The notes: generated by a model from the letters alone, not told the origin. Positions 19,144-28,655 are shown, numbered from the stretch's first letter. The stretch: 64,000 bases of DNA from Gracilibacillus massiliensis (GCF_001458115.1 NZ_CZRP01000011.1:682001-746000); one strand, 5' to 3'. Made by a program: numbers and translations.

Positions 19144-19539
19144 ATGCTATTTATTTATATTCTGTTTGGTTTTTTTCTAGGGTTAAATATTCTTTTCTAT
19201 AGCTATGTGAAAATTAATAAATCAAAGTTTCTTTTCATACCACCCATAATTGTTTTTTTGTTAGCGATACTTTTTACCGGTTATGGCTTGTGGTTTACCA
19301 GTAACGGTTGGGAAGGAATGACATATGGAATTATAAGCTTTGGTATTCTGCTTTCTTCTATTATAGGAACGGCTTTAGTCCCCGTTTTATTCAGATATAA
19401 TATTGATTCACTCGGTAAAAGGATAAAAAGGTATACTATGATAGTTTTAGGTGTATGTTTCATTGTCTGTTTCCTATTTGTATGGTTCCCTGAGTCATTA
19501 TATAGTGCAGATAGCTATTGCACACACTATATTGCTTAG
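19144..19539 (+). CDS. Small membrane protein, YesK-like
   Basis: A 131-residue protein with about four membrane helices and the motif SNGWEGMTYGIISFGILLSS, which recalls the YesK-like family. ATG follows an aaggaggttacttga ribosome-binding site. The C-terminus (after residue ~115) is hydrophilic and may be less conserved. Function unknown. Confidence 0.6.
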   Translation: MLFIYILFGFFLGLNILFYSYVKINKSKFLFIPPIIVFLLAILFTGYGLWFTSNGWEGMTYGIISFGILLSSIIGTALVPVLFRYNIDSLGKRIKRYTMIVLGVCFIVCFLFVWFPESLYSADSYCTHYIA

Positions 19540-19634
19540 CGTGTGTTTGAAGCGGAGAAAAATGTTATGTTCCAGTTTCGCTCCAAATGTCTTTTACGTC
19601 ACAGTATCTCAATCCCTGTGGAAAATTGCCCACT

Positions 19635-20885
19635 TTAAGCATAATGTCCACCGATTTTTTTGCTTCTTTCTCTTGTGATCCCAGCTTCTGTATAACTAGT
19701 CGCACGTAAAAGAGAGGTAGAGCCATATTTGGTGCGAATCGCATCCATTACATAGCCAATATCTTTTTTCTTTGGTTGATCATCAAATAAATTTAATTGG
19801 GTTTCCATATCATCATAAAGATTATTTAACGATACGGAGACACGTCTAATTTTACTGTGATGATTATAAAATTGATGAAACAACTGTAAACATACACGAT
19901 ACACATCCATCGTGACATTAGTGGGTAACTGGAGAGACGAAGAACGGTGAAATCCTCCACTATGGTCAGCATAAGCTATACCGAGATGGATCGTTCTCCC
20001 AGCTCTTTGGTGATCCCGTGCTCGTCGACAGACTTCTTCTGTTAAATCAAGAATACAAGTTAATGTCTCTTCAGCCGTGTAATCTCTTAACAAGGTAATG
20101 CCATGACCAAATCCCTTTTGTTCTTCTTTTTTGCCATAAGAATCATATACTGGACTTAGGTCGATTCCCCATGCATGCCAATATAATTGTTCCCCAATTA
20201 CACCAAATCGTTTCTTTAGTCGGTCTAAACGATAATTCGCCAATTGTCCTAAATAAATAATCCCCATTCGATTTAAATGAACCGTTAAACGTCGGCCAAT
20301 TCCCCAAATTTTTTCAATGGAGACCGGCCATAATAATCGTTCAACATCTTGATAGCGGCATGTGGCAATACCTGTTTTTTTAGCATACAAATCCATTACA
20401 ACTTTAGCTAAAAATTTATTGTCTCCAATCCCAATAGCGCAAGTTAATCCCATAGTCTCATATATTTCTTCTTTTATCATTTGTGCTATTTGTTCTGCGT
20501 TTCCATACAGGGGTTCTAATCCATCGACTGTAATCCACATCTCATCGACAGAGTAGGGGTGTATTGCTTCTTTTGGTACATAGTCATGCAATAATCGTGT
20601 AATGGCAACAGATACTTGCACATAATCTCCCATTTTAGCTTCTACGACATGAATCGCTGGATCATTTGGTAATTCGAAATATCTACTAACATTTTTTACG
20701 CCGTGTCGCTGCTTTAATGCAGGAGAAGCAGCGAGAATAATACTACCTGAGCGATTTTTATCGCCAACTACCGCTAACATTGTTGTCATCGGATTTAATC
20801 CGCGTTTCACACACTCGATGCTAGCATAAAAGGAACGCATATCGATACAAAGTACATTATGTTTAGGAAAAGTTCGATAATCCAT
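19635..20885 (-). CDS. uvrX: Y-family DNA polymerase, UvrX-like
   Basis: A translesion polymerase of the UvrX/YqjW (ImpB/MucB) group, 416 residues. Catalytic carboxylates lie in LCIDMRSFYASIE and HPYSVDEMWI. The fingers/palm segment and the helix-hairpin-helix region (KIWGIGRRLTVHLNRMG) follow, then the little-finger domain. The start is the ATG of MDYRTF, after gcgaggttgaact. The longer ORF start at 20909 lies inside the LexA box and lacks a ribosome-binding site. The overlapping SOS box indicates damage induction. Confidence 0.92.
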   Translation of the reverse strand: MDYRTFPKHNVLCIDMRSFYASIECVKRGLNPMTTMLAVVGDKNRSGSIILAASPALKQRHGVKNVSRYFELPNDPAIHVVEAKMGDYVQVSVAITRLLHDYVPKEAIHPYSVDEMWITVDGLEPLYGNAEQIAQMIKEEIYETMGLTCAIGIGDNKFLAKVVMDLYAKKTGIATCRYQDVERLLWPVSIEKIWGIGRRLTVHLNRMGIIYLGQLANYRLDRLKKRFGVIGEQLYWHAWGIDLSPVYDSYGKKEEQKGFGHGITLLRDYTAEETLTCILDLTEEVCRRARDHQRAGRTIHLGIAYADHSGGFHRSSSLQLPTNVTMDVYRVCLQLFHQFYNHHSKIRRVSVSLNNLYDDMETQLNLFDDQPKKKDIGYVMDAIRTKYGSTSLLRATSYTEAGITRERSKKIGGHYA

Positions 20886-20902
20886 CAGTTCAACCTCGCT
20901 AA

Positions 20903-20916
20903 CGAACATTTGTTCT
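20903..20916 (-). promoter_or_regulatory. LexA (SOS) box of uvrX
   Basis: CGAACATTTGTTCT matches the Gram-positive LexA consensus CGAACRNRYGTTYC at all but one half-site position. It lies 18 bp before the uvrX start codon. Confidence 0.8.
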
Positions 20917-20976
20917 TATTCGTTTATTATAGACGAGAAAACTAAAAAAGAAAAGTGTTAAAATATAGTAAATAAT

Positions 20977-20991
20977 TGAGAAGGATTATCA
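20977..20991 (+). promoter_or_regulatory. Fur-box-like site
   Basis: TGAGAAGGATTATCA matches the 7-1-7 Fur consensus TGATAATNATTATCA except at two positions. It lies about 110 bp before the siderophore-type ABC ATPase, so iron repression is likely. Confidence 0.6.
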
Positions 20992-21103
20992 AACTCATTG
21001 ACTTTCTTGATAAAAGCTAATAAACTAGAAGAAGAGAAATAGTTTGAATAAAAGATAAACAATGCCCAGCTTTTACATAGCGCACATAAGGGAGAGGTTC
21101 CTA

Positions 21104-21940
21104 ATGGAAACACTAGTAACGAAAGATTTAACGCTAGGTTATGGCGATGAGATAATTATAGATGATCTAGATATTACGATTCCAAAAGGTGAAATTACTG
21201 TATTTATTGGCGGAAATGGTTGTGGAAAGTCCACATTATTACGTTCCTTGGCGCGGTTATTGAAGCCGAAACAAGGTGATGTCGTATTAAATGGCGAAGA
21301 TATTGCAAAAGTTCCGACAAAGGATGTAGCTAAACAATTAGCCATTTTACCTCAAAGCCCAATTAGCCCAGAAGGTTTAACAGTAGAAGATTTAGTAAAG
21401 CAAGGTAGACATCCCTATAAAACAATGTTTAAACGGTGGTCTACAGATGACGAAAAAGCTGTTAATGAAGCATTAGATGCAACCAATATGACCGCGTTAA
21501 AAGATCGTGCGGTTGATTCTTTATCAGGTGGCCAGCGTCAGCGAGCATGGATTGCGATGACGTTAGCGCAAGGGACAGACACAATACTATTAGACGAACC
21601 AACCACCTATTTGGATATGACACATCAAATAGAAATCCTTGATTTACTATTTGAATTAAATGAACGACGTGGAAGCACAATTGTGATGGTATTACATGAT
21701 TTAAATTTAGCTTGTCGCTATGCGCATCATATCGTAGCCATAAAAGATAAGAAAGTATATGCACAAGGTAAACCGGAAGAAATTATCAGCTGTGGTCTTG
21801 TCCACGATGTCTTCCAAATGAAGGCAGATGTGATGTATGATCCAATGTTCGGTACCCCGATGTGTATCCCACACGGCAGAGGCCGATGTCTCATTAAAGA
21901 AGCCGTAGAAGAGTCAAAACAACAACAATTAACCAGTTAA
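21104..21940 (+). CDS. Iron-siderophore ABC transporter ATP-binding protein (FecE/YusV-like)
   Basis: A 278-residue ATPase with Walker A GGNGCGKST, Q-loop ILPQSP, signature LSGGQRQRAWIAM, Walker B TILLDEPT and an H-loop His in MVLHDLN. The body matches the FecE/FhuC/YusV group that energises uptake of Fe(III)-siderophores or haem. No permease or binding protein is adjacent, so like B. subtilis YusV it may serve transporters encoded elsewhere. ATG follows gggagaggttccta. The upstream Fur-like box fits. A strong terminator follows. Confidence 0.9.
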   Translation: METLVTKDLTLGYGDEIIIDDLDITIPKGEITVFIGGNGCGKSTLLRSLARLLKPKQGDVVLNGEDIAKVPTKDVAKQLAILPQSPISPEGLTVEDLVKQGRHPYKTMFKRWSTDDEKAVNEALDATNMTALKDRAVDSLSGGQRQRAWIAMTLAQGTDTILLDEPTTYLDMTHQIEILDLLFELNERRGSTIVMVLHDLNLACRYAHHIVAIKDKKVYAQGKPEEIISCGLVHDVFQMKADVMYDPMFGTPMCIPHGRGRCLIKEAVEESKQQQLTS

Positions 21941-21941
21941 G

Positions 21942-21979
21942 AAAAACCCTGTATTCGATAAAGAATACAGGGTTTTTTG
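21942..21979 (+). terminator. Terminator of the FecE-like gene
   Basis: aaaaaccctgtattc pairs with gaatacagggttttt around six bases, followed by T. Confidence 0.9.
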
Positions 21980-22068
21980 TATACCTGAGCAAAAAATCAC
22001 CCTTGTCACGATAACATCAAAGAACTTATATAATTCTCCAATAATAATAAATACAGCGTCACATAAGC

Positions 22069-22584
22069 AGGACAATGCGACATAACTCTTGTGGTAATTA
22101 TGAAAGGTTATATGTTTGAGGTAACCGCTCCGGCTTGCCCACTTCGCTTTCCAGGGGGCGCGTCTTCAGCTAACTTTTGTAAAGAAGTTCACTTTACAAA
22201 AGTGGATCTTCAGATCGCGCTGATCCCCTAGGAGTCGAAGTGGACGCCTACGCTCAGTGAGACTCTACAACGATTACAAATGCTAACAGTTTGGGTTTTT
22301 ACAAAATAATTGCTTAAGGCATTAAAAAATTAAAGAGTATCCTAAAGACAGTGAATAAAGCCATCATAATTATTCTTGCTTAGGTTGCAGAGCATACACA
22401 AGCGCAGGCGTCTGCTTCCACTCCTGCGGGATGTTTTTATCCGAAGATCCACTTTTAAAGCGCACTTTGCTTAAAAAGTTAGCTGAGGAGAAAAACCCGC
22501 GGAAAGGGAAGCGGGCAAGCCGGAGCGATTGCAAAGCACATATAACATCTCATAATTACCACAATAGTTATGTCGCTTAATCTT
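22069..22584. repeat. Copy E of the palindromic repeat, centre inverted
   Basis: Both arms are present (22125-22255 and 22395-22530). The centre segment (aataaagcc...cttaggttgcag, about 22350-22390) is in the opposite orientation to copies D, F and G. The left arm (ccagggggcgcgtcttcagc) is a sub-variant also found in copy H. No gene in 21980-22680. Confidence 0.82.
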
Positions 22585-22686
22585 TCTTATGTGCATGGCA
22601 TAGGAATGTTTTGATTTTTTTCGGAAGGATAACGATGCATGTTTCGACTTGTTTTACATACAATATGTGTGAAGAGGTGAGTGAAT

Positions 22687-23025
22687 ATGGAAAAAAGAAC
22701 ATACTATGTCAATATAGGATCACAGGAAATTTCTCAGATTCCTTATGGAGCAAATACGGAATTTACGATTGAGGCGACAGATGAAGAAGTATTTATGTTG
22801 AGAGAAAAATTCAGTGAAATTCATGACGATGACTTCGGCACCTATGTTAGGGCTCATATCCCTTTTGTCCAATATCATGATGATCGTGACAATGATGAAT
22901 ACGATAGAGACCTACAAGACGCGTTTCAAATGATCTATCAATTAGCTAGTCCAGAAACCAAGGTAGCAATGGAAGAATCAAATATTGGACAAGAAAAAAT
23001 GAGGAATAATGAAACAAATGAATAG
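22687..23025 (+). CDS. Conserved hypothetical acidic protein
   Basis: A 112-residue soluble protein rich in Asp and Glu, with no signal peptide or membrane segment and no motif I can assign. ATG at 22687 (MEKRTYYV) has gaggtga seven bases upstream; GTG at 22681 is less likely. The composition resembles its neighbours, so it is probably a real host gene. Confidence 0.65.
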   Translation: MEKRTYYVNIGSQEISQIPYGANTEFTIEATDEEVFMLREKFSEIHDDDFGTYVRAHIPFVQYHDDRDNDEYDRDLQDAFQMIYQLASPETKVAMEESNIGQEKMRNNETNE

Positions 23026-23111
23026 GTAAATACGTCTAATTTTATAAATATGTGTTTAAGAAAACATAAAAAAGGAATAGATAGGTAAAGGGACAATAGG
23101 AGGTAGAAATC

Positions 23112-23675
23112 ATGAAAAAAATCATCACGACGGTAACAGTTATAGCCCTTTTTGCATTCGCAATGATGGTGGTTAATCAACCACAAATGGATCAGGCACA
23201 GGCACAGGAGACACCGAAAGCACATGCTACCAAAAGCAATGAACTAAAGTCACTTAAGATGGATGATATTAAACAGATGACGCAAAAAGAGGCAAATCTA
23301 TCACATGAGCAAATTGTAACTTTAACTGATAAGTTTATGGAACTATTAGTACAGGATATTGACGATCATTATAAAGTAGAACAATTTGATACAAAACAAG
23401 AACTTATAAAAGTATTTGATCCTTACGTTAAACAAGAAGTAGTACAACCATACATTGATTTTTATTATAAAGAAAAAGAAGATGGACTATATATTGTTCC
23501 AACTGAAACACCAGCATGGTTTGTAAAGGATGCTGAATATGAGAAGGAACAAAAAGATGGAAAAATAACTGTGACACAAACAAATGAAAATGCACTACAT
23601 GGAAAATATACAATTGTCCTCACATTCGAAAAAATCGATGAAACCTGGAAGATAGTAAATATTAGCCATGAGTAA
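23112..23675 (+). CDS. Exported protein, DUF3993-like
   Basis: A 187-residue protein with an N-terminal signal sequence (KK, then a hydrophobic stretch to about residue 20, and AQA near residues 31-33 as a possible cleavage site). The mature part is a small alpha+beta domain (LSHEQIVTLTDKFMELL...GKYTIVLTFEKIDETWKIVNI) that resembles DUF3993. ATG follows aggaggtagaaatc. It is followed 22 bp later by ytkD. Function unknown; family call is from memory. Confidence 0.6.
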   Translation: MKKIITTVTVIALFAFAMMVVNQPQMDQAQAQETPKAHATKSNELKSLKMDDIKQMTQKEANLSHEQIVTLTDKFMELLVQDIDDHYKVEQFDTKQELIKVFDPYVKQEVVQPYIDFYYKEKEDGLYIVPTETPAWFVKDAEYEKEQKDGKITVTQTNENALHGKYTIVLTFEKIDETWKIVNISHE

Positions 23676-23697
23676 AAATAAAAGGTAGTATAGGAGT

Positions 23698-24180
23698 ATG
23701 AAAACTTTTTATGATTACTATAACAACAAAGTGCAATTAGCTTTTGATAGTCAACCGTTTGAGTCGTATCCAAAGCATGTCTGGGTAATCTGTAGATACA
23801 AAAAAAAGTGGCTATTGACCAGACATAAAAATCGCGGATTAGAATTTCCAGGCGGAAAGGTAGAAAAAAATGAGAGCCCAAATCAAGCAGCCATTCGAGA
23901 AGTATTAGAAGAGACTGGAGGCGAGGTAGAACAACTTACATATTTGGGACAATACTTTGTCTGGGGTAAAAGAGAACAACTTGCAAAAAATATATACTTC
24001 GCAACTGTAAAAACGCTTCAAGAAAAAAATGATTATTATGAAACTGATGGACCTGTTTTATTAGAAATATTACCCAAAAATATAAAAACAAATAAGTCTT
24101 ATAGTTTTATGATGAAAGATGATGTATTAACATATAGTTTAGATTATATTAAGAATAAAGCTGAATTAATGTATAGCTAA
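23698..24180 (+). CDS. ytkD: Nudix hydrolase YtkD (nucleoside triphosphatase / RNA pyrophosphohydrolase type)
   Basis: A 160-residue Nudix protein. The box GX5EX7REUXEEXGU is complete within GGKVEKNESPNQAAIREVLE and ETGG. The N-terminal PKHVWVICRYKKKWLLTRHKNRG is close to B. subtilis YtkD, a nucleotide-sanitising enzyme that acts on 8-oxo-dGTP and related substrates. ATG follows taggagt with tight spacing. YtkD also lies in the metK region of B. subtilis. Confidence 0.88.
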   Translation: MKTFYDYYNNKVQLAFDSQPFESYPKHVWVICRYKKKWLLTRHKNRGLEFPGGKVEKNESPNQAAIREVLEETGGEVEQLTYLGQYFVWGKREQLAKNIYFATVKTLQEKNDYYETDGPVLLEILPKNIKTNKSYSFMMKDDVLTYSLDYIKNKAELMYS

Positions 24181-24280
24181 TCTACGGGTTAGCTATTTAT
24201 TTTTCGTTATACGTTAGAAATGCATAAAGTTTTAGCAATGAAGTAGTTCGACGAAGAAAAAATCATGTGTATAAAGTATA

Positions 24281-24336
24281 AGAAAAACTTCGGGACTCGT
24301 TAAAAAACGAGGCGAATGCCGAGTTTTTCTTATTAG
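24281..24336. repeat. Palindromic intergenic repeat, two-copy family, copy 1
   Basis: agaaaaacttcg...actcgttaaaa...cgagtttttctt is an imperfect hairpin repeated at 41226-41286 with the same layout. It may act as a terminator for ytkD. Confidence 0.6.
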
Positions 24337-24356
24337 GAAAGACAGTATAAAAATTC

Positions 24357-24560
24357 GCAGGCGTCTAGCTCCAAGCACCCAGAAACTAGGCGGCTTCACG
24401 ACTCACCCTACGATAAAAGAAGACTTGCCGATTGGTGAAACCAGAGGCTTAGTCGCACTTATGCCTTCAGGTGAAAGTCATCATCGGTTCGTTTTTCTCA
24501 GTGATTCAGAAGTCGCTACGTTTCTAACGGGTGCTCTGCGCTTTTTTAATATCAATAAAT
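24357..24560. repeat. Intergenic repeat of the 'gcgtctagctcc' type
   Basis: The block starts cgcaggcgtctagctccaag and ends ctaacgggtgctctgcgctt. This layout is familiar from Bacillaceae intergenic repeats. The open frame inside it has no ribosome-binding site. Confidence 0.55.
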
Positions 24561-24708
24561 TGACTTTCATTAAACAATTCGATACGATAAAATCTATAAT
24601 CAATTCAAAGTATTTAGATCGGATTAATATGTTAATTTGATTCGTGCATTTTTTTGTGAAACGTTGTATAGTGGAACATGTAGAAATTTAAACAAATAAA
24701 ATATAAGT

Positions 24709-24789
24709 AAGGACTTTAAACACTCAGATAGGCAGACGAGTTAGAAGAGGTCCCGTTTTCTATCATTAAAATACAGTGTGGAAAGTCTT
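24709..24789 (+). other. Structured leader upstream of metK
   Basis: A long stem (aaggacttt...acact with agtgt...aaagtctt) closes an internal domain with gatag/ctatc and a GC-rich loop region. It ends about 20 bases before the metK ribosome-binding site. SAM-I core motifs are absent. A regulatory RNA is possible but unproven. Confidence 0.35.
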
Positions 24790-24819
24790 GGTAGAAACAA
24801 ATAGGGAGGATTTTAAAAC

Positions 24820-26022
24820 ATGGCTAAAAATAGACGTTTATTTACATCAGAATCTGTTACAGAAGGACATCCAGATAAAATATGTGATCAAATTTCTGAT
24901 GCGATATTAGATGAAATATTATCAAAAGATCCTAATGCAAGAGTTGCTTGTGAGACAACAGTTACAACAGGATTAGTACTGGTGTCTGGAGAAATCACAA
25001 CTTCTACATATGTAGATATTCCAAAAATCGTTCGAAATACAATCAAAGAAATTGGATATACGAGAGCAAAATATGGGTTTGATGCAGAAACTTGTGGTGT
25101 ATTAACTGCTATTGATGAACAATCAGCGGACATTGCTGGTGGTGTTGATCAAGCATTAGAAGCAAGAGAAGGACAAATGACTGATGACGAAATTGAAGCA
25201 ATTGGTGCTGGTGATCAGGGCCTTATGTTTGGTTATGCCAATAACGAAACACCAGAATTAATGCCACTGCCGATTAGTCTAGCACATAAATTAGCTAAGC
25301 AATTATCTGATGTAAGAAACAATAAAACCTTAGCATATTTGCGCCCCGATGGTAAAACACAAGTAACAGTAGAGTATGATGAAAATGATAAACCTGTGCG
25401 AATCGATACGATCGTAATTTCTACTCAACACCATCAAGATATTACGTTAGAACAAATTCAAGAAGATCTAAAAGAGCATGTTATTAAGCCAGTGGTTCCC
25501 ACAGAATTGTTAGATGCGGAGACGAAATATTTTATTAATCCAACTGGTCGATTTGTAATTGGTGGTCCACAAGGGGATGCTGGTCTAACAGGTCGAAAAA
25601 TTATTGTGGATACTTATGGTGGCTATGCGCGTCATGGTGGTGGTGCATTTAGTGGTAAAGATGCAACAAAAGTGGATCGATCTGCAGCATATGCAGCGCG
25701 ATATGTAGCAAAGAACATTGTTGCTGCAGGATTAGCAGAGGCATGTGAAGTGCAATTTGCATATGCGATTGGTGTCGCACAACCTGTTTCCATTTCTATT
25801 AATACGTTCGGTACTGGAAAATATTCAGAAGAAGAATTAGTAAATGCAGTGAGAGCTAACTTTGATCTGCGTCCAGCGGGGATTATTAAAATGTTAGATT
25901 TAAGAAGACCAATTTATCGCAATACGGCGGCATATGGACACTTTGGTCGTACTGATGCCAACTTCCCTTGGGAAAACACGGATAAAGTGGATGAATTAAA
26001 AAATTTCTTGTCAAAAGCGTAA
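24820..26022 (+). CDS. metK: S-adenosylmethionine synthetase
   Basis: A 400-residue cytosolic enzyme that makes SAM from methionine and ATP. Signatures are visible: [31 protein letters not shown] and [20 protein letters not shown]. Length is exact for Bacillus MetK. ATG follows agggaggattttaaaac. A strong terminator separates it from asnB. The leader carries a predicted stem-loop instead of a recognisable S-box. Confidence 0.98.
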   Translation: MAKNRRLFTSESVTEGHPDKICDQISDAILDEILSKDPNARVACETTVTTGLVLVSGEITTSTYVDIPKIVRNTIKEIGYTRAKYGFDAETCGVLTAIDEQSADIAGGVDQALEAREGQMTDDEIEAIGAGDQGLMFGYANNETPELMPLPISLAHKLAKQLSDVRNNKTLAYLRPDGKTQVTVEYDENDKPVRIDTIVISTQHHQDITLEQIQEDLKEHVIKPVVPTELLDAETKYFINPTGRFVIGGPQGDAGLTGRKIIVDTYGGYARHGGGAFSGKDATKVDRSAAYAARYVAKNIVAAGLAEACEVQFAYAIGVAQPVSISINTFGTGKYSEEELVNAVRANFDLRPAGIIKMLDLRRPIYRNTAAYGHFGRTDANFPWENTDKVDELKNFLSKA

Positions 26023-26047
26023 AACAGGAATGAAATAAGTAATACAA

Positions 26048-26083
26048 AAGCCAAGTACTTACGAAGTACTTGGCTTTTTTTTG
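26048..26083 (+). terminator. Terminator of metK
   Basis: aagccaagtactt pairs with aagtacttggctt over a 3-base loop, followed by eight T. Confidence 0.92.
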
Positions 26084-26170
26084 TCAAAAATTTTAAAAAA
26101 GTGAAACAATCAGAACAAAATATCGTCAAATAAGCGAATAACAATATTGGAATAGAAAAGAGGAAATTTG

Positions 26171-28075
26171 ATGTGCGGTTTTATTGGACTATTAAAAGCA
26201 AAAAAACAAATGTTAGAGGTTTCAGAGCGACAGGAATTCGAAAACCGTCTTAGCATCATCGACCACAGAGGACCTGATGACCAAGGTTGTTTTGAAGATG
26301 AGGATATCATCCTTGGTTTTAGAAGACTAAGTATTATAGATATAGATAAGGGCAACCAGCCATTTGCTTATGAAGACGAGCGTTATTGGATAGTGTTTAA
26401 TGGGGAGATTTATAATTATATTGAATTAAGAGAAAGTTTACAACAAGAGGGGATCGATTTTGCGACGGAATCTGATACAGAGGTGATTATTGCTCTGTTT
26501 TCTAAACAAGGTGTCGATTGTTTTAAGCAACTCCGCGGCATGTTTTCCATTTTAATTTGGGATAAGCATGCTCAATGTTTATACGGTGCCAGAGATCCTT
26601 TTGGGATTAAGCCATTTTATTATAAAGAAACAGAAAAAGGCACCTATTTTGCATCGGAAAAGAAAAGCTTATTATCTAAGTTTGAACAAATAAACCAACA
26701 AGGTTTACAACATTATTTCACTTTTCAATATGTACCAGAGCCGATAACAATGAATCAAGAAGTCAATCGATTAGAACCAGGCACTTACTTTATTAAACAA
26801 CAAAATAATCCTATAACATGTGTTCGTTATTTTGAGCCAAGCTTTCAAACGAAAGAATATACGGATCATCAGTGGGTAGATAAAATTAAAGCTACATTAG
26901 ATCAATCAGTTCAAATGCATATGCGTAGCGATGTAGCTGTCGGTTCCTTTTTGTCAGGTGGGATTGATTCATCCCTAATTGTAGCATTAGCCAAACAGTA
27001 CCACCCAAATATCAAAACATTTTCTGTCGGATTTGAACAAGAAGGCTATTCAGAAATAGATGTAGCAAAAGAAACAGCAAATAAATTAGGGGTTGAAAAC
27101 TATTCTTATATTATTTCTCCAGAAGAATATGTGGAAAAGCTACCAAAAATCATCTGGCATTTAGATGATCCCCTTGCAGACCCTGCATGTGTACCCCTAT
27201 ATTTTGTTGCAAAAGAAGCAAAAAAGCATGTCACAGTTGTACTATCAGGTGAAGGCGCAGATGAGTTATTCGGTGGCTATAATATTTATCATGAACCAGA
27301 TTCATTACGCGTTTTTGAATCGATACCAACATTGGTCAAGAATTTATTAGCACAGATAGCAAATATCTTACCAGAAGGTGTCAAAGGAAAAAGTTTTCTA
27401 ACTAGAGGAACTACACCATTAAGGCAGCGGTATATCGGAAATGCGAAAATGTTTGAAGAAACAGAGAAAAATAGTTTATTAAAGAAGTATCATCAGGATT
27501 ATCGCTATCAAAATGTAACAGCACCGTTTTATGATCAGATAGGAAATGAGCCTGCTGTTCATCAAATGCAATATATCGATATACAGACATGGCTTCGTGG
27601 TGACATTTTATTAAAAGCGGATAAAATGACGATGGCACATTCTTTAGAATTGCGTGTTCCGTTTTTAGATAAAGAGGTGTTTCAGCTAGCAAGAGAAATT
27701 CCGGTAAATAAAAAAATCGCAAATGGAACTACCAAAGACATTCTACGCCAAGCAGCACGGGGAATTGTACCTGATCATGTTTTGGATCGAAAAAAACTGG
27801 GATTTCCTGTTCCCATACGTCATTGGCTGAAAAATGAATTATACAGTTGGGCATTGAACTTAATTCAAGAAAGTCAAACTGAGCATATATTGGATAAAGA
27901 GGTAATTTTTGATCTATTAGAGGATCATTGTATGGATAAAAGGGATAACAGTCGAAAGTTATGGACCGTTCTGATGTTTATGCTATGGCATCAAATATAC
28001 GTGGAAGATAAATTTGATATTACAGAACTTCAAGCAGAAGACAAAACAGAAAGTAAGCTTGTACAGGTTTCCTAA
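26171..28075 (+). CDS. asnB: Asparagine synthetase (glutamine-hydrolysing)
   Basis: A 634-residue two-domain enzyme. Residue 2 is the catalytic Cys of the N-terminal glutaminase (MCGFIGLL), with FNGEIYNYIELR and the DPFGIKPFYY region following. The C-terminal synthetase has the PP-loop SFLSGGIDSSLIVALA and VVLSGEGADELFGGY. The ATG at 26171 must be the start, because Cys has to become the N-terminus; the TTG one codon earlier is excluded on that ground. Ribosome-binding site agaggaaa. It matches B. subtilis AsnB next to metK. Confidence 0.96.
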   Translation: MCGFIGLLKAKKQMLEVSERQEFENRLSIIDHRGPDDQGCFEDEDIILGFRRLSIIDIDKGNQPFAYEDERYWIVFNGEIYNYIELRESLQQEGIDFATESDTEVIIALFSKQGVDCFKQLRGMFSILIWDKHAQCLYGARDPFGIKPFYYKETEKGTYFASEKKSLLSKFEQINQQGLQHYFTFQYVPEPITMNQEVNRLEPGTYFIKQQNNPITCVRYFEPSFQTKEYTDHQWVDKIKATLDQSVQMHMRSDVAVGSFLSGGIDSSLIVALAKQYHPNIKTFSVGFEQEGYSEIDVAKETANKLGVENYSYIISPEEYVEKLPKIIWHLDDPLADPACVPLYFVAKEAKKHVTVVLSGEGADELFGGYNIYHEPDSLRVFESIPTLVKNLLAQIANILPEGVKGKSFLTRGTTPLRQRYIGNAKMFEETEKNSLLKKYHQDYRYQNVTAPFYDQIGNEPAVHQMQYIDIQTWLRGDILLKADKMTMAHSLELRVPFLDKEVFQLAREIPVNKKIANGTTKDILRQAARGIVPDHVLDRKKLGFPVPIRHWLKNELYSWALNLIQESQTEHILDKEVIFDLLEDHCMDKRDNSRKLWTVLMFMLWHQIYVEDKFDITELQAEDKTESKLVQVS

Positions 28076-28090
28076 CAAGCTTGCTTTTTT
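28051..28090 (+). terminator. Terminator of asnB, overlapping the coding end
   Basis: aagtaagcttgt pairs with acaagcttgctt and runs into TTTT. The left stem arm lies inside the last codons of asnB. Confidence 0.85.
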
Positions 28091-28163
28091 CGTTATATAT
28101 TAGAAAAAGCGATGGTAGCGATGTGAGTTGGTATGAAATAAAAGTCGTTTGATGAATAAAAGA

Positions 28164-28655
28164 AGGATTATGCGACACTATTGGAGTGATAATTATGAGA
28201 TGTTATGTGTGCCTTGCAATCGCTCCGGCTTATCCACTTCCCTTTCCGCGGGCTTTTCTCCTCAGCTAACTTTTTAAGCAAAGTGCGCTTAAAAAGTGGA
28301 TCTTCGGATAAAAACTTCCCGCAGGAGTGGAAGCGGACGCCTGCGCTTTTTTTATACTCTACAACTAAAGCAAGAGAGTGCATTTTTGCTATAATCACAA
28401 TCTTTTGTGGTAAATATTTTAGAAATAATCCCAAATAAAAGCATTTGCAAAAATTGTAGAATCTCATTGAGCGTAGGCGGCCACTCCAACTCCTATGGGA
28501 CTCGTTTTTTCTGAAGCTCCACTTTTCCATGCGGTTTTTGCTTGGAAAAGTTAGCTGAAGGAAAACCCCCATGGAAAGGGGAGTGGGCAAGCCGGAGCGG
28601 TTATCACGCACATATACCTTATCAAAATTGCTACCAAAGTTATGTCGTATAACCC
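28164..28655. repeat. Copy F of the palindromic repeat, complete
   Basis: The left end ggattatgcgacact, left arm (28220-28350), centre bounded by ctctacaac and attgtagaatc, right arm (28450-28600) and right end gttatgtcgtataacc are all present. It spans the asnB-ytoA gap with no gene. The long minus-strand frame through it is a by-product of its composition. Confidence 0.85.

Noticed and set aside
24425-24640. 71-residue open frame upstream of metK
   Set aside because: It lies in an intergenic repeat and has no ribosome-binding site.
24690-24819. SAM-I (S-box) riboswitch for metK
   Set aside because: The conserved core and a terminator are absent; only a generic stem is seen, so it is listed as an unclassified leader.
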